34,009 nt of DNA from an uncultured Eubacteriaceae bacterium (GTDB lineage Bacteria; Bacillota; Clostridia; Lachnospirales; CAG-274). A program made the position numbers and the translations under genes. The notes beneath the pieces are model-generated. The model was not told the DNA's origin. It saw nothing but the letters and a program-made list of their open reading frames with translations, and did not search any database. This document shows positions 18,248 through 26,723 of the stretch, piece after piece. Where the stretch lies: positions 1 through 34,009 of the forward strand of contig CAMMIW010000020.1 in NCBI GenBank assembly GCA_946497035.1. The letters run 5' to 3'. Position 1 is the first letter of the stretch. The number at the start of each line of letters is the position of its first letter.

Positions 18248-18444
18248 AAATAACCACCTCTTTAATTATATTTTTAATATTTATTATTTTTATAGATTGA
18301 GTTTAACATATTCTACATAAAAATACAAGAATATTTATTTTTCTACAATACTATTATATGTTAATATATATTATATGCATTATTTTATTTAAAGTTAAAT
18401 TATAAAGCACAAATCCTTTGTAGAAAATTAGACTTATTTTAACA

Positions 18445-18473
18445 TTGACAAATGGATAAGTAACATATATAAT
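18445..18473 (+). promoter_or_regulatory. Consensus promoter of the SRP RNA gene
   Basis: TTGACA at 18445-18450, a 17-nt spacer, and TATAAT at 18468-18473. This is the only perfect sigma-A consensus with 17-nt spacing in the window, as expected for a stable RNA. Transcription should begin near 18480, about 20 nt before the mature 5' end. Confidence 0.85.
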
Positions 18474-18500
18474 ATAGTTATATATTAATGTTTTAAAGTT

Positions 18501-18768
18501 TCTCGTGCTAGTTGGGGAGGTAGCGGTGCCTTGTAACCTACAATCCGCTATAGTAGGAATGATGTCTATCTAAGGCTTTTGTTTTTTAGGCCTGCCCTAT
18601 ACAAGTGGTGTTGACGATCTAGTCTTACGCAATAGATGCTTGTGAACCGTGTCAGGTCTTGACGGAAGCAGCACTAAGCAAGATTTTCTATGTGCCGTAA
18701 GGGTGCTGGATTTGAGCTAACTATATAGGTAACGCTAGGAGGCAACTGTCGAAGATAGATGCACGGGA
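18501..18768 (+). ncRNA. ffs: Signal recognition particle RNA, large bacterial form
   Basis: About 268 nt. Ends pair as TCTCGTGC (18501-18508) with GCACGGGA (18761-18768). The Ffh-binding domain is GTCAGGTCTTGACGGAAGCA (18651-18670), with a TGAC tetraloop (18660-18663) of the URRC class instead of GGAA. The 5' part, with GGGGAGGTAGCGGTGCCTTG and TGTAACCTACAATCC, is the Alu domain present in Bacillus and Clostridia SRP RNAs and absent from the short 4.5S form. It works with Ffh in membrane targeting of nascent proteins. The usual dnaX/recR/tadA neighbours are not here. Confidence 0.95.
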
Positions 18769-18779
18769 TTTTATATACA

Positions 18780-18804
18780 CCACCTTTTAGGTGGCTTTAT
18801 TTTT
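18780..18804 (+). terminator. Terminator of the SRP RNA
   Basis: CCACCT (18780-18785), loop TTT, AGGTGG (18789-18794), then CTTTATTTTT. It starts 12 nt after the mature 3' end. Confidence 0.85.
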
Positions 18805-18834
18805 ATATAATGTTTTATCTTCTTAAAAGTTAAA

Positions 18835-18859
18835 AGGCTAAAGACAAAGCCTCTAGCCT
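18835..18859 (-). terminator. Terminator of the acetyltransferase-reductase pair
   Basis: An imperfect 11-bp stem, AGGCTAAAGAC with GCCTCTAGCCT around an AAA loop, with two mismatches. On the minus strand it is followed by TTTTAACTTTT. It appears to be a degenerate member of the GGCTGTAGAC hairpin family and lies just beyond the stop at 18866. Confidence 0.6.
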
Positions 18860-18865
18860 ATAATA

Positions 18866-19399
18866 TTATAACCTATTTTCATATACTAAATCTACAATTC
18901 CATTATATGAGCTATTATTTATTAATTTTAATTTTCTTTCTACATCAAATTTATTAAAAAGTTTTATTCCATTGCCTAATATAGTAGGTATTACTGATAT
19001 GTGATAAATATCAATTAAATTTTTTTCTATAAGTTGGTTAACTATATTTGAGCCTCCACATATCCAAATATTTTTACCTTCTTCTTTTTTTAATTTTGCT
19101 ACTAAACTACATACATCTTCATTAACAGAAATTATTTCATCTGTATTATCAAATAAATTATTTGTGATAACATAGCTTTTCATACCACTATACACCCAAT
19201 TATTAGGGGAAAGCTCATTAACTATTTGATTATATGTATTTTTACCTATAATAACTGTATCTATCGTTTTAATAAAGTTTAAATAGCTATCCATACAATT
19301 ATTATTAATATTTTCTCCCGTTAGCCAATCTACCTTACCATTAATATCTGCTATATAACCATCAAGGCTCATAGCTATATATAAAACTATTTTACGCAT
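18866..19399 (-). CDS. Dihydrofolate reductase / RibD C-terminal family protein
   Basis: A 177-residue protein that starts MRKIVLYIAMSLDGYIAD and has IDTVIIGKNTYNQI, NIWICGGSNIVNQLI and the IYHISVIPTILGNGIKLF segment typical of YwjB/YyaP-like RibD_C proteins. NADPH would bind at the GG-containing loop. The real substrate is unknown; these stand-alone proteins are neither the folate enzyme nor the riboflavin deaminase-reductase. ATG 19399 is chosen over the upstream frame because AAGAGGAGAC precedes it. The start overlaps the acetyltransferase stop by 8 nt (ATGCGTAA), indicating a coupled two-gene operon. Confidence 0.85.
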   Translation of the reverse strand: MRKIVLYIAMSLDGYIADINGKVDWLTGENINNNCMDSYLNFIKTIDTVIIGKNTYNQIVNELSPNNWVYSGMKSYVITNNLFDNTDEIISVNEDVCSLVAKLKKEEGKNIWICGGSNIVNQLIEKNLIDIYHISVIPTILGNGIKLFNKFDVERKLKLINNSSYNGIVDLVYENRL

Positions 19400-19940
19400 A
19401 TTGTCTCCTCTTAAAATCAATATATTCTAATTTTGTTAAAGAATATATACATTTATCTTTAATTTTACCGTTATATAATAAAAAACTATTCCTTAAAGTA
19501 CCTTCATATATAAAACCATTTTTTATTATAACTTTTTTAGAAGCTATATTATCTGTAAAATGAGAAACAGAAATTATATCTAAATTTAAGTTTAAAAAAG
19601 CATATTCTAATATTTTTTTTACTACTTCTGTCATTATACCTTTTCCCCAATATTTTTTGGATAATACATAGCCTAAGCTTTTAGAATTTGTAGTAGTTCT
19701 TAATTTATCTCTACTTAAGCTTATAGATCCAATAACTTTATTATTATTTTTATATACAATAGCAAAAGTATTTTTATCATTTATAAACATATTTAAAATA
19801 AGACTAGTATCTTCTTTTGAGCTATGAGGTATCCAACCTGCGTTTAAACCTATTTCTTCTATTTTAGCATATTCAAAAAAATCATCTAAATCATTTATAT
19901 TAAATCTTCTTAATATTAGCCTTTCTGTTTCTAAAACCAT
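19392..19940 (-). CDS. GNAT N-acetyltransferase, RimJ/RimL type
   Basis: A 182-residue acetyltransferase. It starts with MVLETERLILRRFNINDLDDFFEYA, the usual opening of this subfamily. The acetyl-CoA region has LGYVLSKKYWGKGIMTEVVKKILEYAF, then NIASKKVIIKNGFIYEGTLRN, the helix-turn that ends the fold. Targets in this group include ribosomal protein N-termini, aminoglycosides and small metabolites; none can be picked here. ATG 19940 is preferred since AGGAGGTG lies 7 nt upstream; the 3-codon longer start at 19949 would bury that site. A consensus promoter lies at 19967-19995. Confidence 0.88.
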   Translation of the reverse strand: MVLETERLILRRFNINDLDDFFEYAKIEEIGLNAGWIPHSSKEDTSLILNMFINDKNTFAIVYKNNNKVIGSISLSRDKLRTTTNSKSLGYVLSKKYWGKGIMTEVVKKILEYAFLNLNLDIISVSHFTDNIASKKVIIKNGFIYEGTLRNSFLLYNGKIKDKCIYSLTKLEYIDFKRRQYA

Positions 19941-19966
19941 AAAATACACCTCCTAAAAATAGATTT

Positions 19967-19995
19967 ATTATAACATTAAATACATTTAAAATCAA
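19967..19995 (-). promoter_or_regulatory. Promoter of the acetyltransferase operon
   Basis: On the minus strand TTGATT (19995-19990), a 17-nt spacer, and TATAAT (19972-19967), 27 nt before the start codon. Confidence 0.7.
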
Positions 19996-20054
19996 ACAAA
20001 TAATAAATAAAACTTTATGTATTATAACTATTAGTTAAAACTTGTAAAAAATAT

Positions 20055-20082
20055 TTGAAAATTTAAAAAATGGTGGTATAAT
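20055..20082 (+). promoter_or_regulatory. Promoter of pgi
   Basis: TTGAAA at 20055-20060, a 16-nt spacer ending in TGG, and TATAAT at 20077-20082, an extended -10. The leader to the ATG is about 30 nt. Confidence 0.7.
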
Positions 20083-20119
20083 AAAATAAAATATAAAATA
20101 TAACAAAGGAGAATATATT

Positions 20120-21511
20120 ATGAAAATACGCTTAGATTACAATAATATGATGGAAGAATTTGTAGGCAAAACAGGTATTAGCAAAGCTGATATAGATGCT
20201 CTAAATTTAGATAAAGCTAAAAAAGCTATGGTTGAAAAGCGTGCTAATGGTAAAATGGACTGGAGAGATTTACCATACAATCAAGATGAAGTTTGTGACG
20301 AAATTATATCTTATGTAGAGCAAGTTAAAGACAAATTTGACGCTTTTGTTGTGCTTGGCATAGGTGGTTCTGCCCTTGGCCCTATATCTGTTCAACAAGC
20401 TATAAACCACCCTTATTATAATGAAATATCTAGAGAAAAAAGAGGCGGTTATCCTAAGTTTTATGTTGCCGATAATGTAGATCCTGAAAAATTAGTATAT
20501 CTTTTTGAAACTATCGATATTACTAAAACTATGTTTAATGTAATATCAAAATCTGGCTCTACATCAGAAACTATGAGCCAATTTATGATTATAAAACAAA
20601 TGCTTGAAGAAAAATTAGGTGAAAATGCTAAAGAAAATATCGTTTGTACAACAGATAAAGAAAATGGTAACCTTATAAAAATTGCTAAAGAAGAAGGTTA
20701 CAAAACATTTATTATACCAGCTGGCGTTGGTGGTAGATTTAGCGAGCTTACACCTGTAGGTCTTTTACCAGCAGCTTTTTGTGGCATAAATATTAAAGAA
20801 ATGTTAAAAGGCGCTGCCATAATGGATGAAATGTGTAAAAATGATGATATTTATAAAAATCCTGGCTTTATGTATGGTATTCTTAATTATTTAGCTACTA
20901 AAAATGGCCAAAATATAACTGTTATGATGCCTTATGCAGATTCTTTAAAATTTATATCTGATTGGTTTGCACAGCTTTGGGCAGAAAGTCTTGGTAAAAA
21001 ATTTGATAATGAAGGCAAAGAAGTTCATGTAGGTTCTACGCCTGTTAAAGCTTTAGGTGCAACAGATCAACATTCTCAAGTGCAACTTTATACAGAAGGG
21101 CCTTTTGATAAAATTATTACATTTATAGGTGTAGATAAATTTAAAAAATCTATCACTATACCTAAAATTTATGAAGATATGCCAAGCCTTGCATTTTTAG
21201 GTGGTGTAACGCAAGATGATCTTATTAAAACAGAACAAATAGCAACAGAATATGCTTTATTAAAATCAGGTAAACCAAATATGACTATAACTTTACCTGA
21301 AGTAAACGAAAATACATTAGGCCAATTATTATATTTATTTGAAGTAGCAACAGCTTTTATGGGTGAGCTTTTAAATATTAATGCTTTTGACCAACCAGGT
21401 GTTGAAGAAGGTAAAAATGCAACTTATGCATATTTTGGTAGACCAGGATATGAAGAAAAGAAAAAAGAGCTTGATGCTATGCCAGTAAAAAAAGATGACT
21501 ATATAATATAA
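20120..21511 (+). CDS. pgi: Glucose-6-phosphate isomerase
   Basis: A 463-residue enzyme that interconverts glucose-6-phosphate and fructose-6-phosphate in glycolysis and gluconeogenesis. Family marks: VVLGIGGSALGPISVQQA (phosphate loop), MFNVISKSGSTSETMSQF, IPAGVGGRFSELTPVGLLPA (PGI signature 1), WAESLGKKFDNEGKEVHVGS, the catalytic TDQHSQVQLYTEGP segment, and FDQPGVEEGKNATYAYFG near the end. The length fits the short Firmicutes form of about 450 residues rather than the 550-residue proteobacterial one. AAAGGAGA precedes the ATG. It is transcribed alone with its own promoter and terminator. Confidence 0.98.
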   Translation: MKIRLDYNNMMEEFVGKTGISKADIDALNLDKAKKAMVEKRANGKMDWRDLPYNQDEVCDEIISYVEQVKDKFDAFVVLGIGGSALGPISVQQAINHPYYNEISREKRGGYPKFYVADNVDPEKLVYLFETIDITKTMFNVISKSGSTSETMSQFMIIKQMLEEKLGENAKENIVCTTDKENGNLIKIAKEEGYKTFIIPAGVGGRFSELTPVGLLPAAFCGINIKEMLKGAAIMDEMCKNDDIYKNPGFMYGILNYLATKNGQNITVMMPYADSLKFISDWFAQLWAESLGKKFDNEGKEVHVGSTPVKALGATDQHSQVQLYTEGPFDKIITFIGVDKFKKSITIPKIYEDMPSLAFLGGVTQDDLIKTEQIATEYALLKSGKPNMTITLPEVNENTLGQLLYLFEVATAFMGELLNINAFDQPGVEEGKNATYAYFGRPGYEEKKKELDAMPVKKDDYII

Positions 21512-21602
21512 AATATTAGATTTTTTAAATTATTAAAGTTTAATGAAAAGGTAATCTAGCTCCTTTCATAAATCTATAAAATAATATATAAATACTATTA
21601 AT

Positions 21603-21651
21603 AAAAAGTAGGTTTTAACAAGCTTTTGATTTATGTTAAAACCTACTTTTT
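21603..21651. terminator. Bidirectional terminator between pgi and mtnN
   Basis: A perfect 18-bp stem, AAAAAGTAGGTTTTAACA / TGTTAAAACCTACTTTTT, with a 13-nt loop (21621-21633). T-tracts are present on both strands, suiting the convergent genes. Confidence 0.85.
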
Positions 21652-21706
21652 TAAATAACAAATTTAGTTAAATATATTAGCCATCATAGTTTGAAAACTT
21701 TTATTA

Positions 21707-22399
21707 TTACATAATCTCTATCATATTTCTTAATATGTTACTGGCTTTTATAGCACTATCTCTAAAAAAGTTTTCATAATCGTTGTCTTCGTCAGAATTA
21801 TCTGAGATAGAGCGTATTACAGCAAAAGGTATTTTATTAAGATAACAAGTTTGACCAATAGCTGCACTTTCCATATCTACACAAAAAGCTTTAAAATGAG
21901 ACCAAATTTTATTTTTCTTTTCTACATCACATAAAAATTGATCACCACTAACTATTCTACCTGTAAGGGCTTTGTTATTTTCTAATACATCATTAGATGC
22001 TTTTAAAGCTATTTCTATAAGCTCACTATCTGCCTTAAACTTGCTTTCTTCCATTCTAGGTATAATACCAAGTTCATCTCCAAAATATGTTGTGTCCATA
22101 TCGTGGTGCATAGTATCGGTAGCTATAACTATATCTCCTATTTTTAATTCTTTATTTATAGCGCCTGCCACACCTACATTTATTATATAGTCTACAGCGT
22201 ATAAATCTATTAAAACTTGGCTACAAATAGCAGCATTTACCTTACCAATACCACAACGTACTAAAACTACATTATTTCCTCCCATTTTACCCATATAAAA
22301 ATCTAAACCTACAATATTTTTTGTAGAGATAATATCTATATGTGGCTTAATGCTTTCTATTTCTTCTTCCATAGCGCCTATTATACCGATTGTTTTCAT
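21707..22399 (-). CDS. mtnN: 5'-methylthioadenosine/S-adenosylhomocysteine nucleosidase
   Basis: A 230-residue enzyme that removes adenine from methylthioadenosine and S-adenosylhomocysteine, feeding methionine salvage and the activated methyl cycle. Visible: GIIGAMEEEIE with Glu12, NVGVAGAINKELKIGDIVIA, SGDQFLCD, VDMESAAIGQ with Glu177 for ribose binding, and RSISDNSDED with the catalytic acid Asp200. The start is ATG 22399, which has AAAGGAGG 5 nt upstream; the frame also runs up to 22417 without a better site. It is monocistronic and convergent with pgi. Confidence 0.96.
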   Translation of the reverse strand: MKTIGIIGAMEEEIESIKPHIDIISTKNIVGLDFYMGKMGGNNVVLVRCGIGKVNAAICSQVLIDLYAVDYIINVGVAGAINKELKIGDIVIATDTMHHDMDTTYFGDELGIIPRMEESKFKADSELIEIALKASNDVLENNKALTGRIVSGDQFLCDVEKKNKIWSHFKAFCVDMESAAIGQTCYLNKIPFAVIRSISDNSDEDNDYENFFRDSAIKASNILRNMIEIM

Positions 22400-22654
22400 A
22401 ATTGCCTCCTTTAACAATGTTTTAATTTTAACAGATAATATAACCTATAAAAATTAAAACGGATAAACATAAAGTTTTACACATAAGCAAATATTAATTA
22501 TCTCTTTATATTTTAACACAATTACGAATAAAATGGTAGTATTTTTTCAATTTAAAATATATATATTTTTTACAAAATATATAATTTTTATCATAAAAAA
22601 ATTTTTTTAGTCATATATACTATAATAATAGATATTAATTATAGGGGGAACTTT

Positions 22655-24160
22655 ATGATTTATTCAAGAAGATATAGTAGAAATTTTGTACCATTAAAAC
22701 AAGATAGCACAAAACATAATTTAGATTTTAGGCCATCTTTAGGAAGATGCGTTATAGAAATAAAAGAGGGCAAGGGTAAAATAAATATTTATGCTCAAGG
22801 TATAAGCCCTAAAGCAGACTATCATTTAGAGCTTGTAGGCTTTGAAAAAGGTAATATAAAAAATGTATGCTTAGGTAAATTTAACGTAGATGCTTATGGT
22901 AAAGGAGAATTTTCTACAAGCTTTAACCCTGATAATATGAATAATAATAAAATAGAAGATTTTAACGTTGTATCTATTATGGTTAAAGATGAAAATAATA
23001 TTTCTTCTGCCTTAGTAGGCTATATTGGTAACGAAATAGATTGGCAAGATAGCTATAAAGCTAACGCTATAATAAATATACCTAAAGATAATTGCTCTTG
23101 TATAGAAAAACCAGAAGATAACGCTGGTAATGGAAATAACCAAAACAATGATAATAATGAAAATAACACTAATAACAAACCATCTGATTTTGAGCAAGGG
23201 CTTATTGATAAAGAAGAAGGTCTTATTGATAGAGAACAAGGCCTTATTGACAGAGAACAAGGCTTAGATGAAAAAGAAAAAAATAAAATTAAAATGCCTT
23301 TAGATGAATATGAAAGAAAACTTAATGAAAGATTAGATGGGCTAGCAGAAAAAGAAAAAGGATTAGCAGAAAAAGAAAAAGGACTTTTAGAAAAAGAAAG
23401 AGCTTTAAACCAAGGTTTTTTACCAACAGATGACAAAGAGCTTAGACAAAAAGAGTTAGATCTTATAAAAAAAGAAATGGAGCTTATAAAAATAGAACAA
23501 GACCTTATTGATAGAGAAAGAAAACTTATAAGGACTAACCCTACTTCTGAAAGAGAAAAAGGACTTATTGAAAAAGAAAAAGGTGTTTTAGAGCGTGAAC
23601 AAGGACTTTTACAAAGAGAAAAAGGACTTATTGAAAAAGAAAAGGGACTTTTAGAAATTGAAAAAGGTATGAGAGAAAAAAATAAATATACAAATCAAAA
23701 AATAGAAGAACCTCAATTAGATTCAAACCATCAAAATTTTAAAAATATGCTAAATAGCATTAAAAAAAGTATGATTAATATTGAAAATATGGAAAATAAA
23801 AAAATAACTAATAATATAGACTATATAAAATCTAAAAATGCAACTATGAGCCCTTTTGTAAATAGTGAAAATAATATAACTTGGTATAGAATATCTCCTT
23901 GTGATTTAACAAATATATCAGATAATAGTTTTAAATATTCAAGTAATCCTTTTGTTTTTATGTCTTATAGAAAATATAAGCATCTTATGTTAGGTATAAA
24001 TAATGATGGAGAAAATGAAACTTATACTTTAGCTATACCTTGTAGATATGAAAAAGACTTTAATTTAAAAGATTTTAAACAATTTTTACCTATAGATAAT
24101 AATATATCTACAAAAAATATAGATAATGGAGAATATGGTTATAGATTAGTAAATCTATAA
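22655..24160 (+). CDS. Unrecognised protein with heptad-repeat rod between two globular ends
   Basis: A 501-residue protein with no family I can name. Residues 1-135 form a beta-rich domain (LGRCVIEIKEGKGKINIYAQG, YHLELVGF, GKFNVDAYGKGEFSTSF, SSALVGYIGNEIDW). An Asn-rich linker spans 155-178. Residues 180-339 are a highly charged helix built from repeats of the form [KQ]GL[ILA][ED][KR]E. The C-terminal 405-501 is another globular part (NITWYRISPCDL, FVFMSYRKYKHLMLGI, TLAIPCRYEKDF, YGYRLVNL). There is no signal peptide or membrane helix, so it is probably cytosolic or spore-associated. TAGGGGGAA precedes the ATG; a TATAAT at 22621-22626 may be its -10. Similar end domains are, from memory, found in uncharacterised Clostridia proteins. 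Confidence 0.85.
   Translation: MIYSRRYSRNFVPLKQDSTKHNLDFRPSLGRCVIEIKEGKGKINIYAQGISPKADYHLELVGFEKGNIKNVCLGKFNVDAYGKGEFSTSFNPDNMNNNKIEDFNVVSIMVKDENNISSALVGYIGNEIDWQDSYKANAIINIPKDNCSCIEKPEDNAGNGNNQNNDNNENNTNNKPSDFEQGLIDKEEGLIDREQGLIDREQGLDEKEKNKIKMPLDEYERKLNERLDGLAEKEKGLAEKEKGLLEKERALNQGFLPTDDKELRQKELDLIKKEMELIKIEQDLIDRERKLIRTNPTSEREKGLIEKEKGVLEREQGLLQREKGLIEKEKGLLEIEKGMREKNKYTNQKIEEPQLDSNHQNFKNMLNSIKKSMINIENMENKKITNNIDYIKSKNATMSPFVNSENNITWYRISPCDLTNISDNSFKYSSNPFVFMSYRKYKHLMLGINNDGENETYTLAIPCRYEKDFNLKDFKQFLPIDNNISTKNIDNGEYGYRLVNL
23192..23671 (+). repeat. In-frame heptad repeat region
   Basis: Residues 180-339 of the protein above. At least 12 seven-residue units follow the pattern [KQED]GL[ILA][ED][KR]E, in three blocks (180-208, 228-249, 302-339) separated by more diverged heptads. 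Coding units such as GGACTTATTGAAAAAGAAAA recur almost exactly, so the array may change length by slippage in steps of 21 nt, which would not break the frame. Confidence 0.85.
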
Positions 24161-24164
24161 AATT

Positions 24165-24192
24165 GAGGGAGGAAAAAGCCTCCCTTTTATTT
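24165..24192. terminator. Terminator after the heptad-repeat gene
   Basis: GGGAGG (24167-24172), loop AAAAAG, CCTCCC (24179-24184), then TTTTATTTTATT. It overlaps the stop codon of the convergent permease gene at 24187. Confidence 0.8.
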
Positions 24193-25446
24193 TATTAAAT
24201 AATATATTACAGAAGTAATAGTCATAGATAAACCTATTAAAACCTCAAAAGGTATTAATTTTAATCTATTTGAAAAATCTGTATTTACAGCTCCTGCTGT
24301 TGCGTGGAAAAAAGAGCCGTGTGGTAAAGAATCTATAACAGTAGCTCCTGCGTGTACCATAGCACCACCAGAAACTGGCGGAATATTAGCATCTATTATA
24401 GCACTACTAAAAGTTGAAGAGGCGATAGTAGCTCCTGCAGTTGTAGAAGCAGTAGCCCCTGCCATTAATATGCCAGATATAGGTGCTAATAAAACTATAG
24501 GCATATTAGTAGCATCTAATAATGCTATAAAATCACTTTGTAAATTAGAAGTTTTAATAATACCCGCTATTGTGCCTGTGCCTATTAATAAAACTGCTAC
24601 TGGCATAACTTTAGATAAACCAAAATTAAAATATTCTCTAGTGTTTTTAAAATTCCCTGTACTAATAGCACAAACAATACCACCTATTGGTAATGCTATT
24701 AATGGATCTATATTAATATTAAAAAGTGGCCTTAAAGATAATAATATTATTACAACTAAAGGCCCTAAAATAGAAGCCAAAAATGACGGTAATTTTTCAT
24801 TTGTATCTTCTGATAAATCACTATTAGTTATATTTTCTAATTTTTTTAAGCTAATAAATTTAGCTAACAATATAGTTACTACAATGCCTACTAAACTAGG
24901 TATAATATTTTCTACTATAACTGAAGTTAAAGGAACTTTAAAATTTTCTGATATAGCTATAGTATTAGGATTTGGAGATATAATATTACCAGCTTTTCCT
25001 CCACCTATCATAGCTAATAAAACTGCCATTTTATTTATATTAGTTTTTTGTCCTATAGCAAGAGCGATAGGTGCAATTGTAATAACAGTAATATCTACAA
25101 ATACACCAACAGCACATAATATCATAGAAGATATGGCAATAGCTACAATAGCCATTTTGTTACCCAAGGTAGATACGATACTATCTGCTATTTTTTTTGC
25201 CGAATTAGTTTTTATTAATATACCTGCTAATATACCAGATGTTAAAATCCTTAAAACAGATGATATTATATCTTTAGCTCCACCTACCATTATATTAACC
25301 GTATCTACCAAAGTTGCTCCACCTATTACACCCCCTACTAAAGCTCCTATTATAAGGCTATATGTTGGTTGTATTTTTGATATAATAAGTACAATAGCTA
25401 GAATTAAGCCTATTAAAGCTCCTATTGTAGAAATTTCTATTTCCAT
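24187..25446 (-). CDS. GntP family sugar-acid permease
   Basis: A 419-residue membrane protein with about 12 hydrophobic helices and the GntP/CitMHS-type motifs: PTYSLIIGALVGGVIGGA, GKAGNIISPNPNTIAISENF, and near the C-terminus SGGAMVHAGATVIDSLPHGSFFHATAGAV. GntP carriers bring gluconate, glycerate or related acids in with protons. The adjacent glycerate kinase and CdaR regulator suggest glycerate or a glycerate precursor as substrate; this is inference. ATG 25446 is preferred over GTG 25455 because AAGAGGTG then lies 6 nt upstream. The start is separated by one base from the glycerate kinase stop, so the genes are co-translated. Confidence 0.9.
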   Translation of the reverse strand: MEIEISTIGALIGLILAIVLIISKIQPTYSLIIGALVGGVIGGATLVDTVNIMVGGAKDIISSVLRILTSGILAGILIKTNSAKKIADSIVSTLGNKMAIVAIAISSMILCAVGVFVDITVITIAPIALAIGQKTNINKMAVLLAMIGGGKAGNIISPNPNTIAISENFKVPLTSVIVENIIPSLVGIVVTILLAKFISLKKLENITNSDLSEDTNEKLPSFLASILGPLVVIILLSLRPLFNINIDPLIALPIGGIVCAISTGNFKNTREYFNFGLSKVMPVAVLLIGTGTIAGIIKTSNLQSDFIALLDATNMPIVLLAPISGILMAGATASTTAGATIASSTFSSAIIDANIPPVSGGAMVHAGATVIDSLPHGSFFHATAGAVNTDFSNRLKLIPFEVLIGLSMTITSVIYYLIK

Positions 25447-25447
25447 T

Positions 25448-26593
25448 TTATTCACCTCTTAACATTTTTATTAAATTAAATACTTGTTCTGTTGTATTTA
25501 CAAGATTTTGTTTAGCTATATCTTCTTTTAATAAATTTTCTAAAGTGTCTGCCATTTGAATAATAGGAAAATATGCGTCTATTCCCTCTTTATTACAAAC
25601 TGTTGCCTCATTTGTAGCACAACCAGAAAAACCTATAACTAGTTTATTATATTTTTTAGCTAATTTTGCAACACCAATAGGTGCTTTGCCCATAATAGTT
25701 TGATTGTCAAATCTTCCTTCTCCTGTTATAACTATATCTGCATCTAATATCTCTTTTTCTAAATTTATATATTCAAGTATTATTTTTATACCAGATTGTA
25801 AATTTGCATTTAAATAAGATAAAAAAGCAAAACCAAGGCCACCTGCTGCCCCTACCCCAGCTATATTAGAGTTATCTTTATTTAAAATTTTTTCTGTTAA
25901 ATTTGAATATTTTTGCAAAAGGTTATCAAGCTCTTCTACCATTTCTAAAGTAGCCCCTTTTTGTGGGGCATATATTTTACTTGCTCCATTTTCTCCGCAT
26001 AGTGGATTATTAACATCACAAGCAATATTAAATGTACAAAAGTCAAGCTCTTTAATTTTATTTTTTGTATCTATTTTTACTAAATTTTTTATACCTTTTG
26101 CACCTAATGGTATTTGATTATTATTTTCATCTAAAAAATCAAAGCCTAAAGCTTGCAACATACCAATACCACCATCATTTGTAGCACTTCCACCAATACC
26201 TATTATAAAATTTCTTATATTTTTAGATATAGCATCTTTTATTAATTGTCCTACACCATAAGTTGTTGTATTTAAAGGATTTCTTAATTGTTCTGGAACA
26301 AGAGTTAAACCAGATGCTTTAGCCATTTCTATTATAGCTGTGTTAGTTTCTTTTACAATGCCATACTCACTTTCAATTTCATTGCCTAAAGGATCTAAAA
26401 CAGTTACCTTTTCTATATATCCTCCCATACCGTTAACTAAAGCCTCTATAGTACCTTCCCCACCATCTGCTAAAGGCTTAATTATAACATTTGCATTTGG
26501 CATAACCTTTTTTATGCCCTCTTTTATAGCATATCCTGCATTGTTAGATGAAAGACTGCCTTTAAATGAATCTATAGCTACTACAACTTTCAT
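25448..26593 (-). CDS. glxK: Glycerate kinase, class II (GlxK/GarK type)
   Basis: A 381-residue enzyme that phosphorylates glycerate, usually to 2-phosphoglycerate, feeding lower glycolysis. Family marks: VVVAIDSFKGSLSS at the N-terminus, KPLADGGEGTIEALV, the GIGGSATNDGGIGMLQALGF signature, IAGVGAAGGLGFAFL, VITGEGRFDNQT, and IGFSGCA. Length is normal. AGGAGGG lies 6 nt before the ATG. It is the first structural gene after cdaR and is followed at once by the GntP permease. A pair of inverted repeats in the 130 nt upstream probably control it. Confidence 0.96.
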   Translation of the reverse strand: MKVVVAIDSFKGSLSSNNAGYAIKEGIKKVMPNANVIIKPLADGGEGTIEALVNGMGGYIEKVTVLDPLGNEIESEYGIVKETNTAIIEMAKASGLTLVPEQLRNPLNTTTYGVGQLIKDAISKNIRNFIIGIGGSATNDGGIGMLQALGFDFLDENNNQIPLGAKGIKNLVKIDTKNKIKELDFCTFNIACDVNNPLCGENGASKIYAPQKGATLEMVEELDNLLQKYSNLTEKILNKDNSNIAGVGAAGGLGFAFLSYLNANLQSGIKIILEYINLEKEILDADIVITGEGRFDNQTIMGKAPIGVAKLAKKYNKLVIGFSGCATNEATVCNKEGIDAYFPIIQMADTLENLLKEDIAKQNLVNTTEQVFNLIKMLRGE

Positions 26594-26628
26594 ATTAGCC
26601 CTCCTATATTTTATATTTTAAATTATTA

Positions 26629-26713
26629 TATACAATATGATGTATATTTTCTATATATTGTATAATGAAAAAATACAGATAAATTAACAAAATATTGTTA
26701 TTAATAACAATAT
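26629..26713. promoter_or_regulatory. Operator region of the glycerate operon
   Basis: Two palindromic sites lie between cdaR and glxK. One is a perfect 22-bp palindrome (26692-26713) with arms ATATTGTTATT / AATAACAATAT. The other is TATACAATAT (26629-26638) and ATATTGTATA (26655-26664), a 10-bp inverted repeat with a 16-nt spacer. All arms share ATATTGT. A TATAAT on the minus strand (26630-26625) overlaps the inner repeat and could be the -10 of glxK. CdaR is the obvious candidate binder. Confidence 0.6.
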
Positions 26714-26723
26714 AAATTATATT

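Noticed and set aside
23053-23436. A 127-codon minus-strand frame with SFSFSANPFS repeats
   Set aside because: Direct antisense image of the heptad repeats; the repetition comes from the real gene.
23192-23671. CRISPR-like array from the regular repeats
   Set aside because: The 21-nt units are contiguous, in frame and without unique spacers; they encode heptads.
24470-25462. A 330-codon open frame on the plus strand
   Set aside because: It is the antisense of the GntP permease gene; the opposite frame has clear family motifs and a ribosome site, and this one reads as a low-complexity Ile/Pro/Thr shadow.
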